NCBI GenBank assembly: GCA_027924585.1
Contig: BSBM01000825.1
Location: forward strand, 1,096,001 to 1,160,000
Origin: Larix kaempferi
Taxonomy: Eukaryota; Streptophyta; Pinopsida; Pinales; Pinaceae
Reading direction: 5' to 3'
Length of the DNA: 64,000 bases
The notes beneath the pieces were generated by a model, which was not told the origin of the DNA, made no database searches, and saw nothing but the letters and a program-made list of their open reading frames with translations. The position numbers and the translations under genes are program-made. Below are positions 11,170 to 22,700 of the stretch, piece after piece (within the stretch, counting starts at the first letter, position 1; every line of letters starts with the position of its first letter).

Positions 11170-12955
11170 AATGCAAGAAGGACACCCAGTTGCTTTCACA
11201 AGTCATCCTATCAAGGGAAGGAACTTACAAAATCCCATTTATGAGAAGGAAATGTTGGCAATACTACATGCTCTTAAGAAATGGTGTCCTTACCTAATAA
11301 GTAGGCACTTCAAGGTTAAAACAGATCATGAAAGTCTTAAATACTTCTTGGAACAGAGACTATCTTCAGAAGAGAAACAAAAGTGGGTAACGAAGATGTT
11401 GGGATATGACTTTGAAATCATCTATAGAAAGGGGAAATATAATGTGGTGGTAGATCCACTCTCCATAAAAGATGAAGATGTTTGGGCATTACTTTGTTCT
11501 ATTTCCATTCCACAAACAGATTGGGTAGTAGCAGCAAGGGGAGAATGGAAAAAATACCTATCCGTGTGGATGCTCATTCAAAAGATACATAATGATCCCA
11601 GTGTATTAGATACTCTTGTGTGGAAAAATGATTCACTATGGTATAAGGATCACTTATATTTATGCAAAAAATCCCAACTCAAGAAGAAGGTCCTTTCATA
11701 ATTACACGCCTATCCTATAGGTGGGTACTCAGGATTCCTGAAAACTTAACACAAGGTCAAGAAAGAATTTTTTTGGGAAGGTCTTACATATGATGTTCAA
11801 AGTTTCGTGGATGAATGCTTGGTTTTCCAACAGAATAAGGGTGAAATAATTAAGACCCCATGACTTCTACAACCATTAGACATACTTTTCCATCGATAGG
11901 AGGAAGTATCCATGGATTTTATCACAGGTCTACCCAATTCCGAAGGAAAGAATTTTATTATGGTGGTTGTTGATAGAATCATGAAGTATGCACATTTTTT
12001 TGCACTCTCTCACCCTTTTAATGCAAGTACAGTAGTTGTAGCCTTTATGGAAATTGTTCAGAAGTTGCATGGAAATCCGAAGATTATTGTAAGTGATAGA
12101 GACCAATTTTCACTGGAAAATTTTGGACTAAAATATTTTCACGTTTGGGTACTCAATTGGCTGACAATTCATCTTATCATCCTCAATCTGATGGGAAAAC
12201 TGAGATAGTGAACAAGTGTTTGGAAGGCTACCTTCGTTGCTTTGCATCTGATAAACAAACATAGTGGGTGAAATGGTTGTCCTTGGCAGAATGGTGGTAC
12301 AATACTTCCTTCCATACATCTTAAAAAATGTCTCCATTTATGGCACTTTATGGGTACCAACCTCCATCTATCACATCTACCTTAAAAGGAAAATCTAAAG
12401 TTCAAGCCATGGAAGCTCACATAGAGCACCAACAAGAAGTTCTCCAGATACTTAAGGACAACTTAACTATGTCAAAAAAAAGGATAAAACAACAAGTGGA
12501 TTAGCATTGCAGAAAAAGGAGTTTTGAAGAAGGGGATTGGATATTTCTCGGACTACAACCTTACAAGTAGATGTCTCTCAAGAAACTAAATAAGGACAAT
12601 AAATTAACACCCAAGTATTATGGTCCTTATAAAGTGTTGCAGAAGATTGGTAGTATGGCTTACAAATTGGAGCTCCCTTAATCTTCAAGAGTACAACCAA
12701 TTTTCCATGTGTCTTGTTTAAAGAAGGTAATAGGAGATAGGATCCCAATTCAAAATATCTTGTTGGAGCTTGATGAAGAAGGAAAAGTCATATTGGAACC
12801 TGAACAAATCACTGAAACACGGACTAAATAGCTACGAAATCGGGCTATTACCAAGTACCTCAAAAAGTGGAAGAACTTACCAGTTGAAGATTTGACATGG
12901 GAAGTTGAGTCCTTCATACAGAGGCATCCGCAACTAATCAATCGTTGAGGACAAC
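11170..12955 (+). pseudogene. gypsy pol fragment: rest of RNase H, integrase, chromodomain-like tail
   Basis: Codons 11171-11701 carry the RNase H remainder with catalytic Glu (YEKEMLAIL) and Asp (VKTDHESLKY); the last Asp appears in NVVVDPLS. After TAA at 11699-11701 come the zinc-binding end of integrase, with stops, and then the core: first Asp in SMDFITGLP (11912 on), second in IIVSDRDQF (near 12090). The Glu region lies in a shifted frame near 12200. An integrase tail (YKLELP, IFHVSCLKKV near 12700) and a chromodomain-like end (NLPVEDLTWEVE near 12880) follow. Integrase joins element DNA to the host genome, and the chromodomain can steer it to marked chromatin. At least five stops or shifts make this a pseudogene. 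Confidence 0.85.
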
Positions 12956-12964
12956 ACTTATCTA

Positions 12965-12977
12965 AATGGGAGGGGCA
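12965..12977 (+). promoter_or_regulatory. Polypurine tract of gypsy element
   Basis: AATGGGAGGGGCA lies directly before the LTR start TGTTAAGCCC. In LTR retroelements this tract primes plus-strand DNA synthesis. Confidence 0.75.
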
Positions 12978-13320
12978 TGTTAAGCCCTACATATGGACAC
13001 ATTCCCCCCTATATTGTGTTTCATTACATTATTTTTGATGTCGGCTTTGGTCAACTAGTGGTAATTGTCATTAGTATGGTTATATTGTTATGTCGGCTTG
13101 GGTCAGTTAGTTGGGATTATACCCCTTAGTCTCCTATATATAGGAAGGAGACCTTTCATTTGGAGTATCTCTTGTCTTGTCTTGTGTACTTAGTACATTG
13201 TATAAGGAGGTTGCTCCCTCGAAGAGGCTTTTTATTCAGCTATTTTCTTCAATAAAGTCATGGAGTACTCTCTCTGATCTATTCATGCTCTTTTCATACT
13301 CCTTTTGAGAATTTGTTACA
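12978..13320 (+). mobile_element. 3' LTR (343 bp) with TATA box and poly(A) signal
   Basis: It begins TGTTAAGCCC just after the polypurine tract and ends TTGTTACA. TATATATA at 13135-13142 is a likely TATA box and AATAAA at 13251-13256 a likely poly(A) signal, spaced as expected for U3-R-U5. No matching 5' LTR is in the window. The right end (CA at 13319-13320) is inferred from the TG...CA rule only. Confidence 0.7.
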
Positions 13321-13912
13321 AAATTTTATCAGATCTTGTGAGAATGTGCTTATTGTATCAAGTAGTATTTTTGGTGTGATAGTAATTCCATGTAATTAGT
13401 ATTCTTATGACATACTTTGAAGTTGTAAAAATTTAAGATAAAAGAATGGGTACTTATAAATCTTCATGATTTTCCTATGTTGTATATAGGATCCTATAAA
13501 TACTTTGGCCAACATTTTATAAAGTATACAATTAATAATAACTTTACGAAATCCATAAATGATGTACTTGGAAGTTTAGGAAAATTGTAAACTTGAATAT
13601 TTTATATTTTTAGAAAACATTGAATTTATTTAGAATGAAATGTACTTTTTTATTTTTAATATTTAAGAAATTCGAAATATGTCACTCTTATTCAGTGAAA
13701 TAAAAGTTTTTTGGAAGTTGTTATATTATTAAAATTACATAATTACATATTGTCCAAATTATAATTTTGACAATATCTATTTATAATATTGTCCAAATTA
13801 TAAGCTCGTAACATATTATGATGGATATTTTCTGACTAAATTACATATGTATAATCAAAATTAATAAGCTTTTAAATAACATAATAAAATTATTTTTTCA
13901 ATATATTTATTT
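13321..13912. other. AT-rich spacer, nothing recognised
   Basis: About 590 bp of A/T-rich sequence with no open frame of note, no repeat pairing and no RNA motif that I can see. Confidence 0.6.
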
Positions 13913-14198
13913 AGTTTTTTTAAATAATTTGTTTTTGTTGTTGTTGTTGGTAAAGTGGTAGAACCTTTTTGACTAGCAAGTTTCCTTTTGGCTAAGTTAC
14001 CACGAACCAGGGGCATCTATGCCGTCAAAATCACCTGGGGATCGCACCCAGCTTGGACTGCACCAACCCTTAACATGGTTGGATTTTTTGGTATCCACAG
14101 GATTAGAACCAGTGACCTTTCCACTTAGGGGACATCTTAACCATACCTCGCCACCAACTATTCTACATCTCAAGAATAGTTTTCTTAAATAATTTGTT
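13913..14198 (-). mobile_element. tRNA-derived SINE with ~21-bp target duplication
   Basis: On the minus strand the body (about 13934-14177) carries a pol III A box TGGTTAAGATG (14133-14143, full match to TRGYNNARNNG) and a B box GGTTCTAATCC (14100-14110, one departure from consensus), spaced as in tRNA genes. The 3' end is a (CAA)n/A-rich tail (plus strand TTTTTGTTGTTGTTG near 13932). The body is flanked by AGTTTTYTTAAATAATTTGTT at 13913-13933 and 14178-14198, with one mismatch, the signature of LINE-machinery insertion. SINEs encode no protein; transcription would start from the internal pol III promoter. The region just inside the 5' duplication (14158-14177) is not tRNA-like. Confidence 0.8.
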
Positions 14199-14383
14199 AA
14201 AAATATTAATATATTTAAATTAAAAATATTAAATTACAACATTTTAATAAAAAAATTAATAAACATTACAATATTTTAAAAAAAAAAATTAATAAACACT
14301 ACAATATTTAAGAAAAGAAAGTTACTAAACATTACAATATTTTTTTTTTTATAAAAAATTATTATAACACTTTAAGCATAATA
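14199..14383. repeat. Low-complexity A/T with (AATATTAA)n and poly(A/T) runs
   Basis: A motif close to AAAAATTAATAAACATTACAATATTT recurs three to four times. No coding potential. Confidence 0.5.
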
Positions 14384-14667
14384 AAATAAAAGGTTACATT
14401 TTCAATGTGTTACACAATCATTTCATAAGATCTTGGAGATGAATCTTCTTATATATAATAATATAATAATACAATTGTTCATATTACAATCTTGATTTTT
14501 GTTTCCATTTTTTTTAACTTCATAAAAATAAAAGGTTACTTTTTCAATGTGTTACACAATCATTTCATAAGATCTTGGAGATGAATCTTCTTATATATAA
14601 TAATATAATAATACAATTGTTCATATTACAATCTCGATTTTTGTTTCCATTTTTTTTAACTTCATAA
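14384..14667. repeat. 142-bp tandem duplication, two near-identical copies
   Basis: A unit starting AATAAAAGGTTAC and ending TTTTTTTAACTTCATAA occurs at 14384-14525 and 14526-14667 with only a few differences (for example CTTGATT/CTCGATT). High identity shows a recent local duplication. Confidence 0.85.
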
Positions 14668-16936
14668 ATTGTTCAAATAATAATGTTCATAAAATGTTTT
14701 TATTTAATTATTAATTTAACAATATTTAATAGTAATAATTTTATTAAATTGTATTTATCAATATTTAATATATCAATATTTAATAAAATTAAAGGTATTA
14801 TTTAATATCTCATAAATGAATTTGTGGCATAGTTTCATATCTCCTCTACTTAGCTTACTTAGTTTGTTTGATTAATAGTGTTAGATTTAGATTGCTCTCT
14901 TTTTTTATTCTTCATTGCATCTACACAAATTTCTAAAGTGGTGGTTTCCTAAGGTCTTTTGTAAATCATTTTGTTGTATTCCTTTTAGAGTTGCATCTCT
15001 TGTTGCTTGAAGTAGTGATTGCATTGTGTACTCCATTATTGTTTTTACCAATATATTCTAGTGGGTTTCTTCTCCCTCGGTTTTCAAGATTCAATTTTTT
15101 AATATCAAAGAGGCTCTTTCAATATTACAATAATCATGGTGATGTTTTTTTTTTCATTTGCGAATACATTAGCAAATGAAAGTAAATTAATAAGATTGAA
15201 TCAATTTACCAAAAATTCTTTTATTGAGGTGTAAACTCTAATAATGGAAATCACAAAGAGAAGTATGGAAGGAACTCTATAGGAATTCATTGTTGTAGGT
15301 GCTCAAGCTCATGGGTTGAAGAGGAGAATAGAGTGATCCATGTACAGTGTTATGTACATGTTATATATAGAACTCCACTTTCTTGCAAAACTAGACTTGT
15401 ACCATATCTCCAATACAAAGGTATATATATATATCACTAAGTCTACCACAAAAAAGAACAATGAATTGGTGAGTAGAGAAACCCAAGCACTCTTAGGGGG
15501 AATGGTACTTCCCTTGCCTTTGCTATTATGGAACTTCCCTTTTGGTTGTAGGGTTGAATTGTTAAAAGTATGGATGTAACTATGGAAATGATTGTCAGGA
15601 TCTAGCCTAAGTGGTTATGGGATAAAGTGTTATCCTCCCAAACTACGTTCTATTCCAGGGAAAATTTTAAGGATCCATAATTCTCTTAAAGTGTAGAAAC
15701 CTTACCTTAAGTGTCATCCTCAAAATGTGGGGAAATGCCCAAAGGTTTGATTTTGGGGATGAGAAGTACATGCAACCTAAGAGCATGGAATAGATGGAAG
15801 AGATATGAAATCAAGATGTCTTGCTAATGAGAAGTACATGCAACCTAAGAGCATGGAATAAGTGGAAGAGATATGAAATCAAGATGTGTTGCTAATCCGA
15901 GTGTGTACGTGCAAGAAAATCATAGAAGAAGAAAATAATCAAAAAGACTTTACAAAGAGGAATTGAATATTATAAATAGATAAGAGAACAACCTCAAGGC
16001 ACAAGTATATGTTATGTTAGTTGTTGAAGGGTTTGAGTTGTACATACAATTCATACTCAATAGTTTGACTTAATACATTGGTTCTATAAAAATGCCATGG
16101 GATTTTACACCCAAAATCACCCCTATATTATGCATGACATGAAAAATAGATTAAATGTCCTCTTTGGGTATCTAGAGTACATGTTCTATCAGAGATGGAA
16201 AGAGTTTTAAGGAAGTTTGACGCATTTTTTGGTCCACTAATAACAAGCTTATTGGATTTGGGTTATAGCGAGCTAATAATGAAATATCCAAAAGTGATTA
16301 TGGAATAAATGGGGGGTTTGCAATGCCAACTAAACCCCTAAAGTTAGGAAGTATGCCAAAAGAATGCTCTTAAGGTCAAAGTAAACCAAACAATCCAAGA
16401 GCTAGAGACAAAGTGAGATAAGACAACTAAGGTCCTAACAAAACATTAGATATCTCTAAGAGGTCACACATCTAAGATGAGGTAGGGTGAACTTAAGGAA
16501 TGTGGTACACCACATAAGTACACTCTGGAGAGGTATTATATCATCATTGGGCAAATCATCCATGGACATGACACAAAAGAGGGTCACATCTTGGCCTCCC
16601 TAGTGGATATGCGTATGTAAGTCAAAAGTCAGAAATGCAAATATGCTACACATTGAGCATTTCTGAGGAAATCCTTATGGAGAAACCTAGGGGATGCTTC
16701 CCCCACATTAGTGAATGACATCCTAGTAAATAGCCTAGCGAAATTTGAATCAAACACTTTTGATGTAGGAGCTAGTAAAATACCTAACAACATTCATAGA
16801 TAGCATCCTTAATAAACTTTAATAACATAGACTAATACACCTAACCTAGAAAAATTGAACTACATGACTTGGGACCAGTCAAATACCTAATTAATCCTAA
16901 CATATATAAGAGAGAACTCAAATTTAATCAATACAC
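14668..16936. other. Non-coding stretch, old unidentified repeats likely
   Basis: No gene is supported in 2.3 kb. ORFs at 14991-15179 and 15340-15579 are short, have no recognisable domain, and one crosses a (TA)n run at 15422-15434. The text from 15600 to 16900 is less AT-rich than its flanks, which suggests an old transposon body, but I find no motif or paired terminus. Confidence 0.5.
15761..15896. repeat. 68-bp tandem duplication, two copies
   Basis: A unit starting GAGAAGTACATGCAACCTAA and ending TTGCTAAT is present at 15761-15828 and 15829-15896 with two or three differences. Confidence 0.85.
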
Positions 16937-16939
16937 CCG

Positions 16940-17100
16940 AAGGGTGTAGATGTGTAGATCAGTTGACCATAAGGAGCACTCCTTGTGATGTTGATGGTTC
17001 AAACCTCACTAACTTTGTATGTTGTGAGTTGGTGTGGACATGTATGAATGTTATAATAGCAGAGGATTAGTACTCCTTTTCACCTTATGGAAAAAAAACA
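16940..17100 (+). mobile_element. Second tRNA-derived SINE
   Basis: The plus strand carries an A box-like TAGATCAGTTG (16955-16965, 10 of 11 consensus positions) and a full B box GGTTCAAACCT (16996-17006), about 40 bp apart, then a tRNA-unrelated body and an A-run (17091-17098). This is SINE layout in a family different from the one at 13.9 kb. I could not identify a convincing target duplication, so the ends are approximate. Confidence 0.6.
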
Positions 17101-17254
17101 CATAGAACATAGCCTATTACGTCATGTGAGTACAAGCGTCAACGGAGGGACAAGGATAATCATCATCTCCATCGATTTCATTCATACTCACATCACACAT
17201 GACACAGTGTCTTTCTAATATCTCCCCGTCTATCTTTTATTAAATGTAAACACA

Positions 17255-17524
17255 ATGGCGACAGGAACTGCGTTTACCTTGACTTGGTCCACCTGCTCCT
17301 TCACATTTTGTCACGCTACCGGATTCATGATATCTTGGCGGGGCCACTCGACGATGAGGAAAGCAGTGACGTCGAAGAAGTGTGAAATGGAATGGAATGA
17401 TAAGCCACAAAGTTCAAATTCAACGCAGCGCCTCCCCGAAATTAATTCATTGACGATGATAACAAGAAAAGACGACGTGGATCTAGGTATTGCACATGAC
17501 TTGTCTCTGTACGTAGATCACTAA
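17255..17524 (+). CDS. Possible small ORF or first exon, function unknown
   Basis: ATG at 17255 sits in a good plant start context (AACACAATGGCG) and opens 89 codons ending at TAA 17522-17524. The product begins MATGTAFTLTWSTCSF, has a Ser/Thr/Cys-rich, acid-poor first 30 residues like a plastid transit peptide, then a basic stretch (RKAVTSKKCE) and an acidic tail. I recognise no domain. Its base composition is richer in CG dinucleotides than its flanks. A GT after GATCTAG near 17487 could be a splice donor, making this a first exon cut off from later exons by the transposon nest that starts 330 bp downstream. It may equally be a chance ORF. Confidence 0.3.
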   Translation: MATGTAFTLTWSTCSFTFCHATGFMISWRGHSTMRKAVTSKKCEMEWNDKPQSSNSTQRLPEINSLTMITRKDDVDLGIAHDLSLYVDH

Positions 17525-17782
17525 TTGACGTGGACTTTCGTTATAGTAATTAGTACCACGTCTCGCTTGGCCAGCGACAATGATACCGTATTGCAATATT
17601 TTCCTCAGTTCTGTACACACTAAAGGCATTCCAAACAGGATTGTCTGAATTTAATAGTCTAAACGAAATGCTGCTAGCTGAATGAGCACCTTCACGACAT
17701 GCTACTATACCTGAAATATACCATTATACTTTTCAAAATTTAGGAGCGCTATAGAGAGAATACGTCTTTTTGGGTACTTTTC

Positions 17783-17854
17783 AAGTTGAACTAGTCATAC
17801 ATTCAAAGTTAGATGTTGCCTCCAATGTGTACACTATTTACTATTTATTAAAAG
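17783..17854. repeat. 72-bp direct repeat, left copy (likely LINE target duplication)
   Basis: It starts AAGTTGAACTAGTCATACAT and ends TTATTAAAAG. The partner is at 50557-50628, with about 7 mismatches in 72 and no gap. Confidence 0.8.
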
Positions 17855-18038
17855 AAGGTTTTTTTAAGAAGAAAAGGTATGTATTCTTGCTATTATTGTA
17901 AATCAAAAAGTACTCTTTTATTAAAAAACCAATATAAACAAAATCCAAAATTTTGTTTTACTTTCCAACATCAAAGCCATGTTCTTAAAAAACTATTTTG
18001 CAACGGGATCCTCCATAAAAGCAAAGTACTAGCCTACA
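17855..18038 (-). mobile_element. LINE 3' UTR and tail segment
   Basis: This is the leftmost LINE piece, in minus orientation. It has no coding sequence and contains short A-runs and AATAAAA on the minus strand. Its right end ends with CTACA (18034-18038), the left target duplication of the inserted gypsy element; the LINE resumes at the matching CTACA (31443-31447). Confidence 0.65.
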
Positions 18039-21000
18039 TGTAACATCCCGAAAAATACCAAAATTTAAATTTTTTTTTATAATAGCAATAATTATCAAAA
18101 TCATTAATGCGGAACATATAAATTAATTAGATTTCTTAACTAACATAATTAGTAACGATAACACGTCATACTTCTCCAAATAAATATGATATAATTGTAT
18201 TTGCCATTTTATATTTAAGCGGATGTTAATCTCCTTAACGAAAGATCTTTTTATGATTATGCATAAGAATATAATTTACAGATTTGCTTAAATTCTAAAT
18301 ATGATTACATGTTGTACATAGTTTGTACTATTATGATGTTATTGATGACGTACTGACAGTTTGCTTTGAATGATGATGAAGGGGTCCTATGGGGTACCCT
18401 CGGGTTTACTTAGCTATGATTAGCTAAGGCATTTGAAATTTGTTTCCATGTGCAGAACGCAGGTAACAAATTCTACAACAACCATGAGTTAAGAGTACAT
18501 GAGTTCATCAATTCATCGTCAGTATAACATGAAACAAAACTAAATACTACCCTGGGAAAACAAGTTACTAGAGGTATGGGTAGTTTGGTTCCAATCCTAG
18601 CTTACGTGCTAGACTACAAACTCTTCAACACATTGTCAGTTTGCTCGTTATAATGCTATTTATTGTTTATCAATGAGAGGTCATTTGAAAAATATCTATT
18701 TCTATAAAAATGCAATGATCGAAAGTCCATTTGTAACTCTATTGAAATCTTGGAAACAATGGAATTTAGATTATTTAAAAATAAATCAATCTACTATTAA
18801 GAACTATAGACTATCCTAAGTCTAACAAATATCATTTGGTTAAATTACAAGACTCAACATAAGGACTATATAGCATTTTTAGTTCTTATGCTATGACCTT
18901 AGCATTGTAGTATGTATTAACTATACCTAGTCTTATATTATTGGTCGACTTGACACAACATAACAATTATAAGTAATATATATATTACCTTATATACTAT
19001 TCAAACACAAACATGCGATGAAAACATTTTGCATATGCATCTTCACTAATCCAAATAATGTGTGATAATACTATTATCACGATACCTACACAAACCTTCG
19101 AAAACATATAACATTTGCACCCAAGGATCTAATATGCAATAACTATGCTAATGATGACAGGTTATAAAGGCTCAGTACTTGACATGTTTTTCAATCTGGC
19201 ATTGACAGGATTTTCAATAACGTCGATCCACTTGATGAATGAAGTGGAAGCCACGGTGTAGGGTCTTCACGTGCTTGAGATTTGTAATGAGCGCCAAAAT
19301 GACTGAGCTGTGCCATGCACCATCTTCTCGGTCCACTTACCTGATAGTTGGTAGATGCAGTTATTAAATGGTATTGATTGTATTGTAGGTTCGATTATCA
19401 ACGTGTCCTACTGGCAATTGATCCACCATTGATCTCCCTATGATCTAAGGCCGTGGACAAAACCCTAAACTTGCGATGGTAAATGATGGAAGATGGTCTT
19501 TTTGTTTCCATTGTTACGCAGAGTGGTAAGGTAGTGGAGCCGACCGATTGCTGCAATGTAGGAGTGTTTGATTTTCCGAGAGGAGGACTCCTCCTCGGTC
19601 TTGAACTCGAGACCTACGTAAATAAGTTTAAGAGTTATAGGCTTAGGCTTCGTGCCATAGAGCCACGATACAGTCATAAAAAGTGTGGTTCTTCTGTTAA
19701 TTGTTGAGAGTGGTTTGCATTTGGCTTTCAATTTCTCCAATAGATGGTATTGTCTTCTGAGTCTCTACATGTATGAATGCTACAACCAACTTCTGGCTTC
19801 GTTGTCCTAGCTTGCAGTGAAGCTTCCAAGCTCATAAACTTTGTTCTAACGGGTAAGTAATTTGATGCTAACTGTAATACTGTAAACTCAGTTTATATTC
19901 GCGACTGCATGCTTTTAACCCTTCGAATTTGTAACATGGCAGATACCCACATCGCTGGAAGGGTTCTATACCAAAGACTCGAGATGGAAGTGTTGCATAT
20001 GCTTCCGAGTAAGCTTCAGTGGTTCAAGAAACGTCGTAGGTGCCCTTGTCACAGTTTATCTGGTGAAAAATGGTGTGATGATAGTTGGACTTTCAACCTA
20101 GTTCAGAATAATAGTTTGAGTTTTTAGTTTTACTGCTTGAATTTGGTCATGATCCAATAAGGAGATACACTCTCAGTTTCAGGATGTTATTCAGCCCTGA
20201 AAGTCTTGCTATGTCGATAGAGACGAGCTTTGAACATGTATTTTGTATTACTTTTTACTAAGGGAAAAACCTGGTGTAGTTCTGGAATTGTGAACAGTCC
20301 GAAAGTAATCTTTGATATCCTTTAATCTAGTAGTTTTGAATGTGATCCGAGGGTGTACACTTTTTGTAAAACGATGGCTCTTTTGAAAGGAAATTTTTGT
20401 TTAAAAATAACTGGTTGAGAGGTTAAATGTTTATTGATGTGAGAAGCCGAACGACGATAGTTGTTCTTGGCTTAAAGTTATGGGTTGCATAATTGTACAG
20501 GGTTGCTTCCTGAACTTCATTATCGTTTATGATAATTATGTTTTGGAATGGTAATGAAATGGAATTTGGTTTATAATACGTTTCTGAAATGGTTTAAAGT
20601 ATCTGGTTTCTATTTTGCTTTTAAGAACGAAACCCTACCTGGACTTTTCCTTGTCGACCTTACTTGTGCAAAGAAATTCAAACCATGAAATAGGCCTTAG
20701 CTCGCATATGTGAATATTTTGAATCTGTATATGTTTTAATGCTATGGTTATGAGCTAATGATAGACATTGATACGAATCGTGCTTTCATCTAAGAGATAA
20801 ATAATGTCTTACTGTTAGTCTTGGCATAAATAAAAGATAGTTGAAATGTTGTCTAGGGTTTAGATACCAAGCTACTGTAACTTCGGCAATAAATGTCTAA
20901 TGTTGCCAAGAAGATTTGATGAAGTGTTATGAACTGTGTACCAAATAAATCTAGGGTATGATAAATCCTAGGGTTTTGGTTTTAAGAAAGGAAGTATAAA

Positions 21001-22324
21001 TATATGAAAACGAACTATGACAAATAGAAATAAGAATGATAAGTATTTGCTTATAACAAAATTGTATAGAAAATAAATTGCAGCTGCTATATTTCGTAGA
21101 ATTTGAAGTGCTGGAAAAACATTAAATCTATAATATGGACATGCATAATATCTCTATCGGAAATAGATGGAGTTGAATTGAAAAATATAATCTGTGTAGA
21201 AATAAAATATTTTTCTTTTAAAACTAAGTACAAGAGAACGATTTCTATAACTGTTTATTAGATACTATTCTGTTTCTGAGTTTCAAAACATGTAGATGTT
21301 AGAATTAGAAGACCACTACAGTATCAATCTATCTATTCACTTGGCATTCTGCCCATCTATTATCTAATTTTAATTTCACTTCCTGTACTAGAGTACGATG
21401 CAGAAACCGACATGGGAAAAAATGCAGAGAAGTCATTTTATCAATCATTTCATCTATCAAATCATTTTCATTTAGAAAACATACTTAGGTTAGAAAATAG
21501 AACAAATCATTCTGTATGCTTTTAACTTATTTTTCCTACTGAATAATGCAAAACTTACTTGACTGGAAATAATGACAAAAAGGTAGAACCTGATAATTCG
21601 TAGGACAACAAATCACCCAAGGAGCATGTTCCACCCAACTTGCTTTTGAAAACAGCCAAAATGCTTGTCTTAGGACCCCCAAGCCTGTTCACTGAACCAC
21701 CAGGAGGAAGAAACTTAGAAGCTTGGGTCCTCAACTTGCAGCAGCAATAGTTTACTCAGTCTTAAAGACTTAGCAGTCAAAGGGACCTGCACCAACACCT
21801 CTGGTTTTCCTTCTCAAAATAATTTGTAGACTTACAATTGCACTCTCACATAGCCTCCTTATTGGAATCTCTTAGTGATCACTTGATGCACTTGAGGAAT
21901 ATTTCTGCTGAAAATATTGTAAGAGAGCTGCCTGCTCAATTCGAATTGCCTAATGTAGGATGCTTAGGCCTTTTAGTGGTTAACTGGTCATTAATGAGCT
22001 GCCTACTCACTTCCACCCACCTGGGGGATAATCCCACATTTTTAGGGGTAATTGTCCCATAACCAACAGCTAGTGGTGGATTGCAAATGCTTCCATCTGT
22101 CCCATGCCTTCTAACAGCTTCCATTCCTCCTAGTGGCTCAGTGAACACTCATTTAATAGCTCCCTTGGGTGTTTCTCTGCTATTTTAATTTATTAAATAA
22201 TAATAATCAGTAATTACATTCATCCTTGACCAAACTTGGTCATAATTACAAAACTTTGTAATTAAAATTTAACATAAAGTATTTTGCAAATAAAATAATA
22301 TTCTCAGAATTTGGGTAGGTGACA
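18039..22324 (-). mobile_element. 3' LTR of the gypsy element (left copy, 4,286 bp)
   Basis: Starts TGTAACATCCCG and ends GGTGACA on the plus strand, so the sense strand reads TGTCACC...GTTACA. It pairs along its length with 27165-31442. ORFs inside (for example 19465-19740 and 21936-22148, minus) have counterparts in the other LTR only because the LTRs are copies, and none matches a known domain. Confidence 0.9.
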
Positions 22325-22340
22325 TACACCCCCCCTTAAG
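22325..22340 (-). promoter_or_regulatory. Polypurine tract of the gypsy element
   Basis: The minus strand reads TTAAGGGGGGGTGTA directly before the LTR start TGTCACC. This is the plus-strand DNA primer position. Confidence 0.8.
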
Positions 22341-22385
22341 TCTCAACATCGTCCTCGATGTTGGTTAATCACTCTCTGAGTGTTC

Positions 22386-22697
22386 CTAAAATAGAGTTGG
22401 GTATGCTTCCTGCATACTACTCTCCAACTCCCAGGTTTCCTCTTCTGGGCTAAGGTGCTTCCATTGCACCTTTACCTGCCCAATAGTGCAATTCCGGAGC
22501 AGAGTTTCCCTCCTTTCGAGGATACAGTTCGGTTCCACTTGAAAATGACCGTCTTGTCCCACCTGTACATCATTCCAGTTTACAACATCAGTAGCATCGT
22601 AGACATACTTATTTAAAAATGAGATATGAAAAACATTATGTATCTTTAAATTCAGTGGCAAAGCTAGTTGGTATGCCACTGGTCCAACTCTTGACAA
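22386..22697 (-). pseudogene. gypsy integrase tail with chromodomain-like end
   Basis: 103 codons are open. The first part (SRVGPVAYQLALPLNLKIHN, then VFHISFLNKYV) is the conserved C-terminal part of chromovirus integrase. The last 40 residues (VKVQWKHLSPEEETWELESS) match the end of a group-II-like chromodomain, which helps choose insertion sites. The methionine given by an ORF search is not a true start, because the reading is continuous with integrase apart from a stop at about 22698-22700. Confidence 0.8.
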
Positions 22698-22700
22698 TAT

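Larger units (their letters stand above)
8750..13320 (+). mobile_element. Decayed Ty3/gypsy element, 5'-truncated, with 3' LTR
   Basis: A plus-strand gypsy pol remnant starts inside the protease and runs through RT, RNase H, integrase and a chromodomain-like tail, followed by a polypurine tract (AATGGGAGGGGCA, 12965-12977) and an LTR (12978-13320). Gag, primer site and 5' LTR are absent; the left end lies in AT-rich DNA near 8.7 kb. The interior is interrupted by a 1,008-bp insert (10162-11169). Short LTR length and a chromodomain-like end suggest a chromovirus. The fragments at 54.3-54.8 and 60.3-60.8 kb are from the same family, sharing IFHVSCLKKV in the integrase tail. Confidence 0.8.

Noticed and set aside
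13934-14177. A functional tRNA gene
   Set aside because: A and B boxes are present but no cloverleaf with acceptor stem and anticodon can be drawn. The long body, tail and 21-bp duplication show a SINE.
19465-19740. ORF with a similar partner at 28585-28905
   Set aside because: Same position in the two gypsy LTRs. Similarity is explained by LTR duplication; kept only as a low-interest note.
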